Shown: piece after piece, positions 1 through 8,692 of the stretch | Numbering within the stretch: the stretch's first letter is position 1 | Layout of the letters: the number at the start of each line of letters is the position of its first letter | DNA from: an uncultured Pseudomonadota bacterium | Lineage (GTDB): Bacteria > Pseudomonadota > Gammaproteobacteria > Burkholderiales > SG8-39 | Direction of reading: 5' to 3' | DNA length: 64,000 nucleotides | NCBI GenBank assembly: GCA_903829815.1 | Contig: CAIKRR010000032.1 | Coordinates: 62,001 to 126,000 of the forward strand | Made by a program: the position numbers and the translations under genes | The notes under the pieces: generated by a model | Seen by the model: only the letters and a program-made list of their open reading frames with translations | Databases searched by the model: none | Told to the model about the DNA's origin: nothing

Positions 1-2
1 CC

Positions 3-149
3 CGGATGGTGGTTGACATCTACCGTGAGGGCATCGACCGGATCGAGATCACCGCCTTGCTCGAGGGGGGCACGGAATTCGAGCGCTTTGCGTTCATGCC
101 CGCAGGCAGCGTGTACGATCCAAGCACCGAGTACGATCCGTCCAGGTGA
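3..149 (+). CDS. C-terminal end of an unrecognised protein (partial, runs off left edge)
   Basis: An open frame enters from the left edge and stops with TGA at 147-149, giving about 48 C-terminal residues. The tail is acidic and ends in a repeated Tyr-Asp-Pro-Ser pattern (YDPSTEYDPSR). The frame agrees with a real gene end because a hairpin follows directly and the next gene starts at 202. I do not recognise the family; with only the tail visible no function is proposed. Confidence 0.5.
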   Translation, partial: RMVVDIYREGIDRIEITALLEGGTEFERFAFMPAGSVYDPSTEYDPSR

Positions 150-156
150 AACCCGC

Positions 157-179
157 GGTGTCGGGTTACGCTCGACACC
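157..179 (+). terminator. GC-rich hairpin between the left-edge gene and the DUF971 gene
   Basis: Perfect 7-bp arms GGTGTCG (157-163) and CGACACC (173-179) flank a 9-base loop, eight bases after the stop codon of the left-edge gene. No T-tract follows, so intrinsic termination is only possible, not shown. Confidence 0.4.
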
Positions 180-201
180 CTCCTCAGGTCATGCCCCGTT
201 C

Positions 202-570
202 ATGCCGGCCCCCGTCGATATCATCGTTCATCGAAAATCGCGCGTTCTCGAAGTGACCTTCGACGACGGTGCGAGGTTTGCCATCGATTTCGAGCTGCTG
301 CGCGTGTACTCACCGTCGGCTGAGGTCCGTGGCCACGGCCCGGGGCAGGAAGTGCTGCAGACGGGCAAGCGCGAGGTTGATCTTCTTGCGCTGGAACCGG
401 TCGGGAACTACGCGGTCCGACCCCGGTTTTCAGACGGTCATGACTCGGGCATCTACGCCTGGGACACGCTCTACGGTCTGGGCCGCGACCAGCAACAGCT
501 CTGGCAGGACTACCTGGGCCGACTTCAGAGGGCTGGCGCTTCACGCGATCAGGCAGGAGCGCCCGCATGA
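202..570 (+). CDS. DUF971 family protein (gamma-butyrobetaine hydroxylase N-terminal-like)
   Basis: This small protein of about 122 residues matches the DUF971 domain, also found at the N terminus of gamma-butyrobetaine hydroxylase-type enzymes. The family pattern is visible: an early strand pair (VTFDDG), a central [13 protein letters not shown] segment and a late [13 protein letters not shown] segment. The function of stand-alone DUF971 proteins is not established; a role in Fe-S or iron handling has been suggested for relatives. I use the ATG at 202 because the longer in-frame upstream extension is not family-like. The stop overlaps the ubiE start by four bases (ATGA), so the two are translationally coupled, the usual arrangement in betaproteobacteria. 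Confidence 0.8.
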   Translation: MPAPVDIIVHRKSRVLEVTFDDGARFAIDFELLRVYSPSAEVRGHGPGQEVLQTGKREVDLLALEPVGNYAVRPRFSDGHDSGIYAWDTLYGLGRDQQQLWQDYLGRLQRAGASRDQAGAPA

Positions 571-1310
571 GCCTGGACAACGAAACCGATTTCGGCTTCG
601 AACGGGTCCGCGAGCCTGAAAAAGCACGCAAGGTGGCAGAGGTCTTTGCATCGGTAGCTTCGAACTACGATGTGATGAACGATCTGATGTCGATGGGTCT
701 GCACCGGCTCTGGAAACGCTTTGCCGTCGATCGGTGCGTGCTCAAGTCCGGTGACAGGGTGCTCGACGTAGCCGGCGGGTCAGGCGACCTCGCCGCCGCC
801 CTGGCTGATCGGGTCGGCCCAAACGGCGAAGTCTGGCTCACTGACATCAACGCGGCCATGCTGGCTGTGGGCCGCGACCGGCTCGCAAACCGCGGCCTGC
901 TGCTGCCCACCGCGCAATGCGACGCCGAGCGCTTGCCGTTTCCCGACGGGTACTTCGATTGCGTCACGGTCGGCTTCGGTCTCAGAAACATGACTCACAA
1001 GAACCGTGCGCTGGCCGAGATGACCCGCGTGCTGCGCCCGGGCGGGCGTCTGCTCGTACTGGAGTTCTCGCGCGTCTGGGAGCCACTGGCCGGTGCCTAC
1101 GACCAGTACTCGTTCAACGTGCTGCCATGGCTTGGGAAGCGCATTGCGGGTGACGCCGACAGCTATCGTTATCTGGCCGAATCGATACGCATGCACCCGG
1201 ATCAGACCACGCTGGCCACGATGATGGAACAATGTGGACTGGACGATGTCCAATACTGGAATCTGGCGGCTGGTATCGTAGCGGTGCATCGCGGCATCCG
1301 CTACGGCTGA
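567..1310 (+). CDS. ubiE: Ubiquinone/menaquinone biosynthesis C-methyltransferase UbiE
   Basis: UbiE is an S-adenosylmethionine-dependent methyltransferase that places the C-methyl group on the 2-polyprenyl-6-methoxybenzoquinol ring in ubiquinone synthesis, or on demethylmenaquinol. The 247-residue length is typical. Visible signatures are the SAM-binding motif [12 protein letters not shown] (about residues 65-76), the acidic WLTDIN strand after it, and the family hallmark VGFGLRNM followed by [10 protein letters not shown]. The ATG overlaps the DUF971 stop. A Tim44-like gene follows; the partner ubiB lies at 7145, separated by a transporter cassette. It is probably constitutive as no regulatory site is evident. 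Confidence 0.95.
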   Translation: MSLDNETDFGFERVREPEKARKVAEVFASVASNYDVMNDLMSMGLHRLWKRFAVDRCVLKSGDRVLDVAGGSGDLAAALADRVGPNGEVWLTDINAAMLAVGRDRLANRGLLLPTAQCDAERLPFPDGYFDCVTVGFGLRNMTHKNRALAEMTRVLRPGGRLLVLEFSRVWEPLAGAYDQYSFNVLPWLGKRIAGDADSYRYLAESIRMHPDQTTLATMMEQCGLDDVQYWNLAAGIVAVHRGIRYG

Positions 1311-1359
1311 CCGTACTGTCTTGTCTGGCGTCTGGTTGTACACACTTGGAGGCATTTTC

Positions 1360-2262
1360 ATGAAAAGGCTGTGCATCGCACTGTCGGCCGTTCTGATGGT
1401 TGGATCAATCGCTGTCCATGACGCGGAGGCAAAACTGCGAATGGGGGGAGGCCGCAGCGTCGGACAACAGCGCGAATCGGTCATGCAGCGCGCACCGGCG
1501 GCGGCGCCCCAGGCCGCACCCAGTGCGGCGCAACGCCCGGTGCAACCGCAAGCAAGCGCCCCTGCTGCCGCAGCACCCAAGCCCGGCATGGGTCGCTGGC
1601 TCGCACCGCTGGCTGGCCTTGCAGCCGGCATCGGCTTGGCCAGCCTGCTCGGGCACATGGGCGGCGGCATCGCAGAAATCGTGACCGCACTCTTGCTCGG
1701 CGTCGCCGCGGTGATGGGTGTCATTCTGGTCATGCGCCTCATGCGTCGGGGAGCGCCGCAACCAGCGCCTGCCGGGGCAGGGGGCCAGTGGCCCGCGATG
1801 GGCGCCGAAACCGTATCCGCGCCGCCGGCATCGCAAGCAGTCACGCAGCCGATCGAGTCGATCGCCGCAGCACCGACGCGCCCCGCGATTCCGCCCGGTT
1901 TCGATGTTGCGGGCTTCGTCGAGCAGGCAAAACGCAATTTCATCGAGCTCTACGCGGCGCATGATCGCGGTGCCCTCGACGTACTGCGCGAATTCACCAC
2001 GGAAGGCATGTTTGCCGAACTCAAGCGCGAGATCGAATCGCGAGGCAGCGCGCCTCAGCAGGTGCAGGTGAGCGCGCTCTCGGGTGACCTGCTTGAAGTC
2101 ACTACGGAAGGCCGGCTCCACTGGGCGAGCGTCCGTTTCATCGGGCGGCTGTCGGATGCGCCGGGCGCGGCACCCGAGTCGTTCAGCGAAGTGTGGAACC
2201 TGTGCAAGCCGGTTGATGGTTCAACCGGTTGGGTGCTGGCCGGCATTCAGCAACTCAACTGA
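1360..2262 (+). CDS. Tim44-like domain protein, exported or membrane anchored
   Basis: About 300 residues. The N terminus (MKRLCIALSAVLMVGSIAV) is a signal peptide or anchor, followed by a low-complexity Ala/Pro/Gln stretch, two hydrophobic segments around residues 75-130, another Ala/Pro linker, and a C-terminal Tim44-like domain starting near PGFDVAGFVEQAKRNF. The start at 1360 is chosen because GGAG lies nine bases upstream and the signal peptide begins there. In betaproteobacteria this gene regularly sits between ubiE and ubiJ-ubiB, and it follows ubiE by 49 bases here. The family's function in bacteria is unknown; the domain is shared with the mitochondrial import motor subunit Tim44. 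Confidence 0.85.
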   Translation: MKRLCIALSAVLMVGSIAVHDAEAKLRMGGGRSVGQQRESVMQRAPAAAPQAAPSAAQRPVQPQASAPAAAAPKPGMGRWLAPLAGLAAGIGLASLLGHMGGGIAEIVTALLLGVAAVMGVILVMRLMRRGAPQPAPAGAGGQWPAMGAETVSAPPASQAVTQPIESIAAAPTRPAIPPGFDVAGFVEQAKRNFIELYAAHDRGALDVLREFTTEGMFAELKREIESRGSAPQQVQVSALSGDLLEVTTEGRLHWASVRFIGRLSDAPGAAPESFSEVWNLCKPVDGSTGWVLAGIQQLN

Positions 2263-2267
2263 GGCAA

Positions 2268-2292
2268 CCCCGGGCCAGTGCGTGCCCCGGGG
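2268..2292 (+). terminator. Hairpin after the Tim44-like gene
   Basis: Arms CCCCGGG (2268-2274) and CCCGGGG (2286-2292) pair perfectly around an 11-base loop, six bases past the stop. There is no T-tract. It would separate the ubiE unit from the downstream transporter cassette. Confidence 0.4.
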
Positions 2293-2439
2293 AGTCATGC
2301 GTGTCAGGGCTCCGATCGCGGGCCCTGATCGCGAACCCTGATGACGCACAACTGGGCACAAGCGGGTAACCCCCGCCTGCGATCTGCTGCCGCGTGGCAG
2401 AATCAGCCTTGTCCCAACCAACGACAAGGAACGACCCTC

Positions 2440-3672
2440 ATGAAGTCCTCTCTGGTGGTTCATGGGCGCGCGCTGTCGGCGCTGTCGACACTGGTGGTCT
2501 TGTGCGGTCTGGGCTGCACCGGGGCACAGGCCCAGACGCCGATCCGCATTGGCGAAATCAACAGCTACAAGGCTCAGGCGGCCTTCCTCGACCCCTACCG
2601 CAAGGGCATGGATCTCGCATTGGAAGAGGTCAACGCAGCCGGCGGTGTTGGCGGGCGTCGGCTTGAAGTGATCACACGCGATGACGGTGCCAGCCCGGGC
2701 GACGCCGTGCGCGCAGCCGAAGAGCTTCTCGCACGCGAGAACGTGCAGATGCTGGCTGGCGGGTTCCTGTCACATATCGGATTGGCCCTGGGCGACTTTG
2801 CGCGCCAGAAGAAGGTGTTCTTTCTCGCCTCGGAACCGCTTACCGACAAGCTGGTCTGGGAAAACGGCAACCGCTATACGTTCCGCCTGCGACCATCGAC
2901 CTACATGCAGGTCTCGATGATCGTTCCGGAAGCAGCGCGCCTGAAGAAAAAGCGCTGGGCCATCGTGTATCCCAACTACGAGTATGGTCAGTCAGCGGCA
3001 GCCACTTTCAAGACCTTGCTCAAGCAGGCACAACCCGATGTCGAGTTCGTTGCCGAGCAGGCCACACCCTTGGGCAAAGTGGAAGCAGGGGCAGTCGTCC
3101 AGGCGCTGTCCGACTCACACCCCGATGCCATCTTCAACGTGCTGTTCGGCGCCGATCTGGCCCGCCTGGTGCGCGAAGGCACGACGCGCGAGTTGTTCAA
3201 GGACCGCCCGGTAGTGAGCCTTCTCACCGGCGAACCCGAATACCTCGACCCCTTGCGCGACGAGGCCCCTGCGGGCTGGATCGTCACCGGCTACCCCTGG
3301 TATGCCATCGATACCCCGGCACACAAGGCCTTCGTTACCGCCTACCAGAAGAAGTTCGGTGACTACCCGCGGCTTGGCTCGATCGTCGGCTACAGCACCA
3401 TCAAGGCCATTGCGGCCGGTGTGCGCGCGGCGGGCTCGACCGACACGGAAAAGCTGATCACGGCGTTTCGAGGTCTCTCATTCGATACCCCGTTCGGACG
3501 CGCCGAATTCCGGCGCCTCGATCACCAGTCGACCATGGGTGCCTTTGTCGGGCGCACGGCCGTCGAGGGGGGCCGTGGCGTAATGAAGGACTTCACCTAC
3601 CTGGATGGTGCTCGCTTCCAGCCGTCGGACGAAGCCGTGCGCCGCATGCGGCCAGCTGACGCCCAGCAGTAG
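2440..3672 (+). CDS. ABC transporter periplasmic substrate-binding protein, Liv/amide type (cassette 1)
   Basis: About 410 residues, a periplasmic ligand-binding protein of the leucine/amide-binding (Peripla_BP_6) family. A signal peptide (cleavage likely after AQA) precedes the mature start TPIRIGEINSYKAQ. Family features are PYRKGMDLALEEVNAAGG, a helix that starts the first lobe, then VITRDDGASPGDAVRAAEELL, and YPNYEYGQSAAATFK in the second lobe. An AAGGA Shine-Dalgarno lies upstream of ATG 2440. The permease fusion begins ten bases after its stop and the two ATPases follow, so this is a complete importer. Ligand unknown: the family takes branched-chain amino acids, amides, urea or aromatic acids. 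Confidence 0.9.
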   Translation: MKSSLVVHGRALSALSTLVVLCGLGCTGAQAQTPIRIGEINSYKAQAAFLDPYRKGMDLALEEVNAAGGVGGRRLEVITRDDGASPGDAVRAAEELLARENVQMLAGGFLSHIGLALGDFARQKKVFFLASEPLTDKLVWENGNRYTFRLRPSTYMQVSMIVPEAARLKKKRWAIVYPNYEYGQSAAATFKTLLKQAQPDVEFVAEQATPLGKVEAGAVVQALSDSHPDAIFNVLFGADLARLVREGTTRELFKDRPVVSLLTGEPEYLDPLRDEAPAGWIVTGYPWYAIDTPAHKAFVTAYQKKFGDYPRLGSIVGYSTIKAIAAGVRAAGSTDTEKLITAFRGLSFDTPFGRAEFRRLDHQSTMGAFVGRTAVEGGRGVMKDFTYLDGARFQPSDEAVRRMRPADAQQ

Positions 3673-3682
3673 CAGACCGCGC

Positions 3683-5599
3683 GTGACCCTGGCAAGCCTG
3701 CTGGTCCAGCTCCTCGGCGGGCTGGCAGGTGCATCGACACTGTTTCTCACCAGCGCCGGGCTGTCACTGATCTTCGGGGTGACCCGTGTCGTCAACTTTG
3801 CGCACGGATCGCTGTTCATGGTCGGGGTCTACACGGCCTGGACCGCCGGTCAATGGCTGCGACCGATACTGCCGGGCAGTGCCGGCGGCTTCTGGCTTGC
3901 CGTCCTGCTCAGCACTGTGGTGGTGGCCGCGCTGGGTGCCTTGCTCGAGGTGCTCATCCTCAGACGGATCTATCGCGCACCCGAGCTGTTCCAACTGCTG
4001 GCCACCTTTGCCGTGGCCCTCGTCCTGCGTGACGGATGCCTCTGGCTGTGGGGCCCTGAAGATCTTCTGGGACCGCGCGTGCCGGGCCTCACCGGTGCCA
4101 TCCCGGTGCTCGGCATGCCCTTCCCGCGCTATGACGCGGCCCTGATCGCCATCGGACCGCTGGTGCTGGGTCTGCTGCACCTGGTGCTGACCCGTACCCG
4201 TTTCGGCATCCTGGTACGGGCCGCCACGCAAGACCGCGAAATGGTGAGTGCGCTCGGCGTGGCCGAATCGCGCCTGTTCACGTCGGTCTTTGCCATCGGC
4301 GCCGGACTGGCCGGACTGGCCGGTGCCCTGCAACTGCCCCGTGAACCAGCCAACCTGGGCCTCGATCTGCCCGCCATCAGCGACGCCTTCGTCGTCGTCG
4401 TCGTGGGCGGCCTGGGGTCGCTGCCCGGGGCGTTTCTGGCGGCGCTCCTCATATCGCTGGTGAAAGCCGCGTGCATCGCACTGGGCACGGTCGAATTGGG
4501 CGGATTTTCCTTTGCCTTCCCGCGTCTGACACTGGTGGCCGAATTCCTCGTGATGGCCATCGTACTGGTGATGCGGCCCTACGGGTTGATGGGGCGTGCG
4601 GCTGCAGCACCGCGCAGTCTCGCGACCACGCTGCCTGCTGAAAACGCAGCCGGCGCACCGGGCCGATGGCCGTGGGGCCTGCTTGTGGTCGGTCTGATCC
4701 TCCTTCCCTGGCTCGCCGCGGGAAGCCCTTACACCACGGTGGTACTGGTCGATGTGTTCTGCTTCAGCCTCTTCGCGATGAGCCTGTTTTTCATCATGGG
4801 CCCGGGCGGCATGCATTCGTTCGGTCACGCCGCCTATTTCGGCCTCGGCGCCTATGGAGCCGCGATCGTGCTCAAGGCCAGTGGCTGGCCCATGCTCTGG
4901 GCACTCCTGCTGGGCCCGCTGGGGGGATTTGCCGGTGCGCTGATCTTCGGGTGGTTCTCGGTACGGCTCTCAGGGGTCTACCTTGCGATGCTCACTCTCG
5001 CCTTCAGTCAGATCGTCTGGTCGATCATCTATCAATGGGACGACCTCACCGGCGGCAGCAATGGGCTCACCGGACTATGGCCCGCGCCGTGGCTGAGTGC
5101 ACAGGTGCCTGGCGCCACCGCCAATGCGGCCTACTACCTGCTCACCCTGATCTGCGTGGCCATCGCCGTTCTGGTGCTCAGACGCGTGCTCGATGCCCCC
5201 TTTGGCCTGGCGCTACGGGCCGGACGCGACTCGCCACAGCGCGCCGAATCGATCGGCATCAATGTGCACGCGGTTCAGTGGGCAGCCTTCTGCGTGGCAG
5301 GCACGGCGGCCGGACTGGCCGGTGTCCTCTACGCCTTCTCAAAGGGCAGCATCTCCCCTGATCTGGTCCACGTGGGCCGCTCGATCGATGGGCTGGTGAT
5401 GGTCCTGCTGGGTGGTGTCGAGGCACTCGCCGGGCCACTGATCGGTGCTGCAGCCTTCACCCTCCTGCAAGACACGGCCGGGCGCTCGTTCGACTACTGG
5501 CGTGCCGCCACCGGCGTCGTGATGCTGCTCATCGTGCTCGTCTTCCCTCAAGGCCTGGCCGGGCTTTTCAGGATGCGCCGGAGACCATCAACGACATGA
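3683..5599 (+). CDS. Fused LivH-LivM ABC permease (cassette 1)
   Basis: About 638 residues carrying both transmembrane subunits of a branched-chain-amino-acid-type importer in one chain. Residues 1-300 are LivH-like (SLIFGVTRVVNFAHGS near the start, then VVVVVGGLGSLPGAFLAALL); an Ala/Pro-rich linker covers about 300-328; residues 329-638 are LivM-like (GPGGMHSFGHAAYFGLGAYG, then MVLLGGVEALAGPLIGAA). In most bacteria these are separate genes. I use GTG 3683, because the extension upstream of it overlaps the binding-protein gene and is not family-like. The stop overlaps the livG-like ATG by four bases. The frame is continuous with no stop between halves. Confidence 0.9.
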   Translation: MTLASLLVQLLGGLAGASTLFLTSAGLSLIFGVTRVVNFAHGSLFMVGVYTAWTAGQWLRPILPGSAGGFWLAVLLSTVVVAALGALLEVLILRRIYRAPELFQLLATFAVALVLRDGCLWLWGPEDLLGPRVPGLTGAIPVLGMPFPRYDAALIAIGPLVLGLLHLVLTRTRFGILVRAATQDREMVSALGVAESRLFTSVFAIGAGLAGLAGALQLPREPANLGLDLPAISDAFVVVVVGGLGSLPGAFLAALLISLVKAACIALGTVELGGFSFAFPRLTLVAEFLVMAIVLVMRPYGLMGRAAAAPRSLATTLPAENAAGAPGRWPWGLLVVGLILLPWLAAGSPYTTVVLVDVFCFSLFAMSLFFIMGPGGMHSFGHAAYFGLGAYGAAIVLKASGWPMLWALLLGPLGGFAGALIFGWFSVRLSGVYLAMLTLAFSQIVWSIIYQWDDLTGGSNGLTGLWPAPWLSAQVPGATANAAYYLLTLICVAIAVLVLRRVLDAPFGLALRAGRDSPQRAESIGINVHAVQWAAFCVAGTAAGLAGVLYAFSKGSISPDLVHVGRSIDGLVMVLLGGVEALAGPLIGAAAFTLLQDTAGRSFDYWRAATGVVMLLIVLVFPQGLAGLFRMRRRPSTT

Positions 5600-6393
5600 C
5601 CGGGCAAGCCACCCACAGCACGCTGTCCAGGACGGTACTGCTCAGCGTCCGCGGGCTGGCGAAGTCCTTTGGCGGTGTCCAGGCCGTGCGCGGTGTCGAC
5701 TTCGAGGTCGGGGCGGGCGAACTGCTGGCCTTGATCGGCCCGAACGGGGCCGGAAAATCGACGTGTTTCAACATGATCAACGGCCAGATCCGCCCCGATC
5801 AGGGCTCGATCCGACTGGGCAATCCCGACCACTCGAAAGAGCTGGTGGGGCTCACACCACGCAAGGTCTGGCGGCTGGGCGTAGGCCGCACCTTCCAGAT
5901 TGCCGCGGTGTTCGGGTCGATGAGCGTGATCGAGAACGTACAGATGGCCCTGCTCTCGCATGCCCGCGAACTCCACGAGTTCTGGCGGCCGGCACGCGCG
6001 CAGCATCGCGCCCAGGCGCTGGAGCTGCTCGACGCGGTAGGCCTTGCCGATCAGGCCACGCTGCCTGTCGCAACACTCGCCTACGGACAGGTGAAAGCGG
6101 TGGAACTGGCAGTGGCCCTGGCAAACCAGCCGCGGCTCCTGCTGATGGACGAGCCGACCGCCGGCATGGCCCCCGCTGAACGGGTTGCACTGATGGCGCT
6201 GACACGGCGACTGGTCACCGAGCGAGGGACCTCGGTGCTCTTTACCGAGCACAGCATGGATGTCGTCTTTGCGTTTGCCGATCGGGTGGTGGTGCTGGCT
6301 CGCGGCGAGGTGATTGCGCAAGGCAGCGTGACCGCAGTGCGCCAGGACCCTCGGGTTCGCGAAGCCTATTTCGGCAGTGGGAGACTGACATGA
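5596..6393 (+). CDS. ABC transporter ATP-binding protein, LivG type (cassette 1)
   Basis: The 265-residue ATPase powers the fused permease upstream. Walker A is GPNGAGKST (about residues 48-56); the signature region is unusual, AYGQVKAVELAVALANQP in place of a canonical LSGGQ; Walker B is LLLMDEPTAGMAP, followed by the switch histidine in FTEHSMDVVF. The degenerate signature YGQ is common among LivG homologues. Start and stop both overlap neighbours by four bases (ATGA), indicating one translationally coupled operon of binding protein, HM fusion, G and F. Confidence 0.92.
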   Translation: MTGQATHSTLSRTVLLSVRGLAKSFGGVQAVRGVDFEVGAGELLALIGPNGAGKSTCFNMINGQIRPDQGSIRLGNPDHSKELVGLTPRKVWRLGVGRTFQIAAVFGSMSVIENVQMALLSHARELHEFWRPARAQHRAQALELLDAVGLADQATLPVATLAYGQVKAVELAVALANQPRLLLMDEPTAGMAPAERVALMALTRRLVTERGTSVLFTEHSMDVVFAFADRVVVLARGEVIAQGSVTAVRQDPRVREAYFGSGRLT

Positions 6394-7127
6394 GCACAGC
6401 CTCGCTGCCGGCCGCCGCATCACCGATCCTGGCGGTGAGCCGTCTGTGCGCCTGGTACGGTCGGGCGCAGATCCTCTTCGATATCGACCTCACCCTCGCA
6501 CGCGGCGAGGTGGTGGCTTTGATGGGACGCAACGGCGCTGGCAAAAGCACCACCCTCAAGGCCATCATGGGACTGCTCGACCGTGTCCAGGGCAGCATTC
6601 GACTCGAGGGTGCCGATATCCGCGGCAAGCCCGCCTGGCACATCGCGCGCGCGGGCCTGGGTTACGTGCCCGAAGACCGGCGGATCTTCACCGAACTCAC
6701 CGTGATGGAAAATCTGGCCGTGGGTCGCCAGGCTCGGCGCAGTGACGCGCCGCTGTGGACCGTGGACAAGGTATTCGAACTCTTCCCGAACCTGGGCCGC
6801 ATGCGCAATCGGCGTGGCGGCGAAATGAGCGGGGGCGAGCAGCAGATGCTCACCGTGGCTCGCACGCTGATGGGAAACCCGCGCGTGATACTGCTCGACG
6901 AACCCTCCGAAGGCGTGGCACCACTGATCGTGGAGCAGATGGCCGCCATGATTCTCGACTTGAAACACGAGGGCCTCTCGGTGCTGCTTTCGGAGCAGAA
7001 TCCGGCCTTCGCCGGCGCAGTAAGCGACCGCGCCTGCATCCTGGAGAAGGGACAGGTGCAATTTGATGGATCGATGCGATCGCTCATCGACAGCCCGGAG
7101 ATCGGGCGCGCGTTTCTTGGCCTATAG
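6390..7127 (+). CDS. ABC transporter ATP-binding protein, LivF type (cassette 1)
   Basis: The second ATPase of the cassette, 245 residues. Walker A is GRNGAGKST, the signature [19 protein letters not shown] is canonical, and Walker B is [13 protein letters not shown]. LivF-type features include [18 protein letters not shown] after the Q-loop region. It presumably pairs with the LivG-type subunit as a heterodimer. The gene ends 17 bases before ubiB, so ubiB is probably read through from this operon in the absence of an obvious terminator. Confidence 0.92.
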   Translation: MSTASLPAAASPILAVSRLCAWYGRAQILFDIDLTLARGEVVALMGRNGAGKSTTLKAIMGLLDRVQGSIRLEGADIRGKPAWHIARAGLGYVPEDRRIFTELTVMENLAVGRQARRSDAPLWTVDKVFELFPNLGRMRNRRGGEMSGGEQQMLTVARTLMGNPRVILLDEPSEGVAPLIVEQMAAMILDLKHEGLSVLLSEQNPAFAGAVSDRACILEKGQVQFDGSMRSLIDSPEIGRAFLGL

Positions 7128-7144
7128 CGGAGTTTTCCGACCTC

Positions 7145-8677
7145 ATGTTCCAGTTGCTGCGCCTCGCTCGCATCCTTTGGGTGGCCTACCGGTTCGGCCT
7201 CGAGGAGTTTCCGCTTGCCGCCGACCGCAGCGGTCAGTTGCTGCGCTGGTCGCGGCGGATATTCTTCTGGCGGCGCCCCTCCGAGTCACGGGCGGTCCGT
7301 CTGCGTGAGGCACTGGAAACGCTGGGACCGATCTTCGTCAAGTTCGGACAGGTGCTCTCGACACGACGCGACCTGCTGCCTGCCGACATCGCCGACGAAC
7401 TGGCACGGCTGCAGGACCGGGTTCCACCGTTCGATCCAGCACTGGCGATTGCCGAAGTCGAGCGCGCTTTCGGGCGACCGGTCGATACGGTCTTTGCGCA
7501 CTTCGAGCGCACCCCGGTGGCCAGCGCGTCGATCGCGCAAGTGCACTTTGCGGTTCTGCACGACGGGACCGAGGCGGCGGTGAAGATCGTGAGGCCGGAC
7601 ATGGAAACGGTGATCGCGCGCGACCTGGCCCTGATGCATGCCGGTGCAAGCCTTGTCGAGTGGGTCTGGCCCGATGGTCGTCGACTGAAGCCACGCGAAG
7701 TCGTCGCCGAGTTCTCCAAGTACCTGAACGACGAGCTTGACCTCATGCGCGAGGCGGCCAGCGCCAGCCAACTGCGACGCAACTTCATCGACTCGGGGCT
7801 GCTGCTCGTCCCCGAGGTGTACTGGGATTACTGCTCGACACGCGTGATGACCATGCAACGCATGAATGGCATCACGATCAGCCAGCGCGATCGTCTGGAA
7901 GCGGCCGGCATCGACATCCCGCGGCTCGCCCGCGAAGGCGTCGAGATCTTCTTTGCCCAGGTTTTCCGCGACGGGTTCTTTCATGCCGACATGCATCCGG
8001 GCAACATCCAGGTTGCAGCCGACGGGCGCTACATCGCCCTGGACTTCGGCATCATGGGCACGCTGGATGATCGCGACAAGGATTACCTCGCGCGCAACTT
8101 TCTCGCCTTCTTCAGACGCGACTACCGACGCGTCGCCATGGCCCATATCGAGGCTGGCTGGGTACCCCCCGATACCCGAGTGGACGAGTTCGAATCGGCG
8201 ATCCGGGCCGTCTGCGAGCCGATCTTCGACCGGCCGTTGAAAGAGATCTCGTTCGGTCGGGTACTGCTGCGCCTGTTTCAGACAGCACGTCGTTTCAACC
8301 TCGAAGTGCAGCCGCAACTCGTGCTGCTGCAAAAGACGCTGCTCAACATCGAAGGCCTGGGGCGCGAACTCGATCCCGATCTGGACTTGTGGGTCACCGC
8401 CAAGCCCTATCTCGAGAGCTGGATGGGTGACCAGGTGGGCTGGGGCGCCTTGATGAAGGGGCTGGCCATTGAAGGGCCGCGCTGGAGCTCGCTCCTGCCG
8501 CAATTGCCACGCCTGCTGCACCAGGCCTTGCAGTCGGGCTCGGGCGCATCGACCGAGATGCGGGTTCGCGAACTCGAAGCTCAATTGCGCCGGCTCGAGT
8601 ATCGTGAACGGCTGATGAGTCTTGTGGTCGGTGCCATCCTGATCATGAGCGGCCTCTGGTGGTGGGGGCTCACCTAG
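7145..8677 (+). CDS. ubiB: UbiB, ABC1/ADCK-family protein kinase-like ATPase for ubiquinone synthesis
   Basis: The 510-residue length is normal. UbiB is an atypical kinase-like ATPase required for ubiquinone biosynthesis, thought to extract or organise membrane-bound quinone intermediates. The family KxGQ motif appears as [15 protein letters not shown] (KFGQ at 66-69), followed by the Ala-rich loop ASIAQVH, the lysine AAVKIVRP, the catalytic-loop equivalent HADMHPGN and the metal-binding DFGIMG. The C terminus has a hydrophobic anchor ([17 protein letters not shown]). It normally follows ubiE, Tim44-like and ubiJ genes; here ubiJ is absent from the interval and a transporter cassette fills it. 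A convergent diguanylate cyclase gene lies 15 bases downstream. Confidence 0.95.
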   Translation: MFQLLRLARILWVAYRFGLEEFPLAADRSGQLLRWSRRIFFWRRPSESRAVRLREALETLGPIFVKFGQVLSTRRDLLPADIADELARLQDRVPPFDPALAIAEVERAFGRPVDTVFAHFERTPVASASIAQVHFAVLHDGTEAAVKIVRPDMETVIARDLALMHAGASLVEWVWPDGRRLKPREVVAEFSKYLNDELDLMREAASASQLRRNFIDSGLLLVPEVYWDYCSTRVMTMQRMNGITISQRDRLEAAGIDIPRLAREGVEIFFAQVFRDGFFHADMHPGNIQVAADGRYIALDFGIMGTLDDRDKDYLARNFLAFFRRDYRRVAMAHIEAGWVPPDTRVDEFESAIRAVCEPIFDRPLKEISFGRVLLRLFQTARRFNLEVQPQLVLLQKTLLNIEGLGRELDPDLDLWVTAKPYLESWMGDQVGWGALMKGLAIEGPRWSSLLPQLPRLLHQALQSGSGASTEMRVRELEAQLRRLEYRERLMSLVVGAILIMSGLWWWGLT

Positions 8678-8692
8678 CGCCGCGGTCCGACC

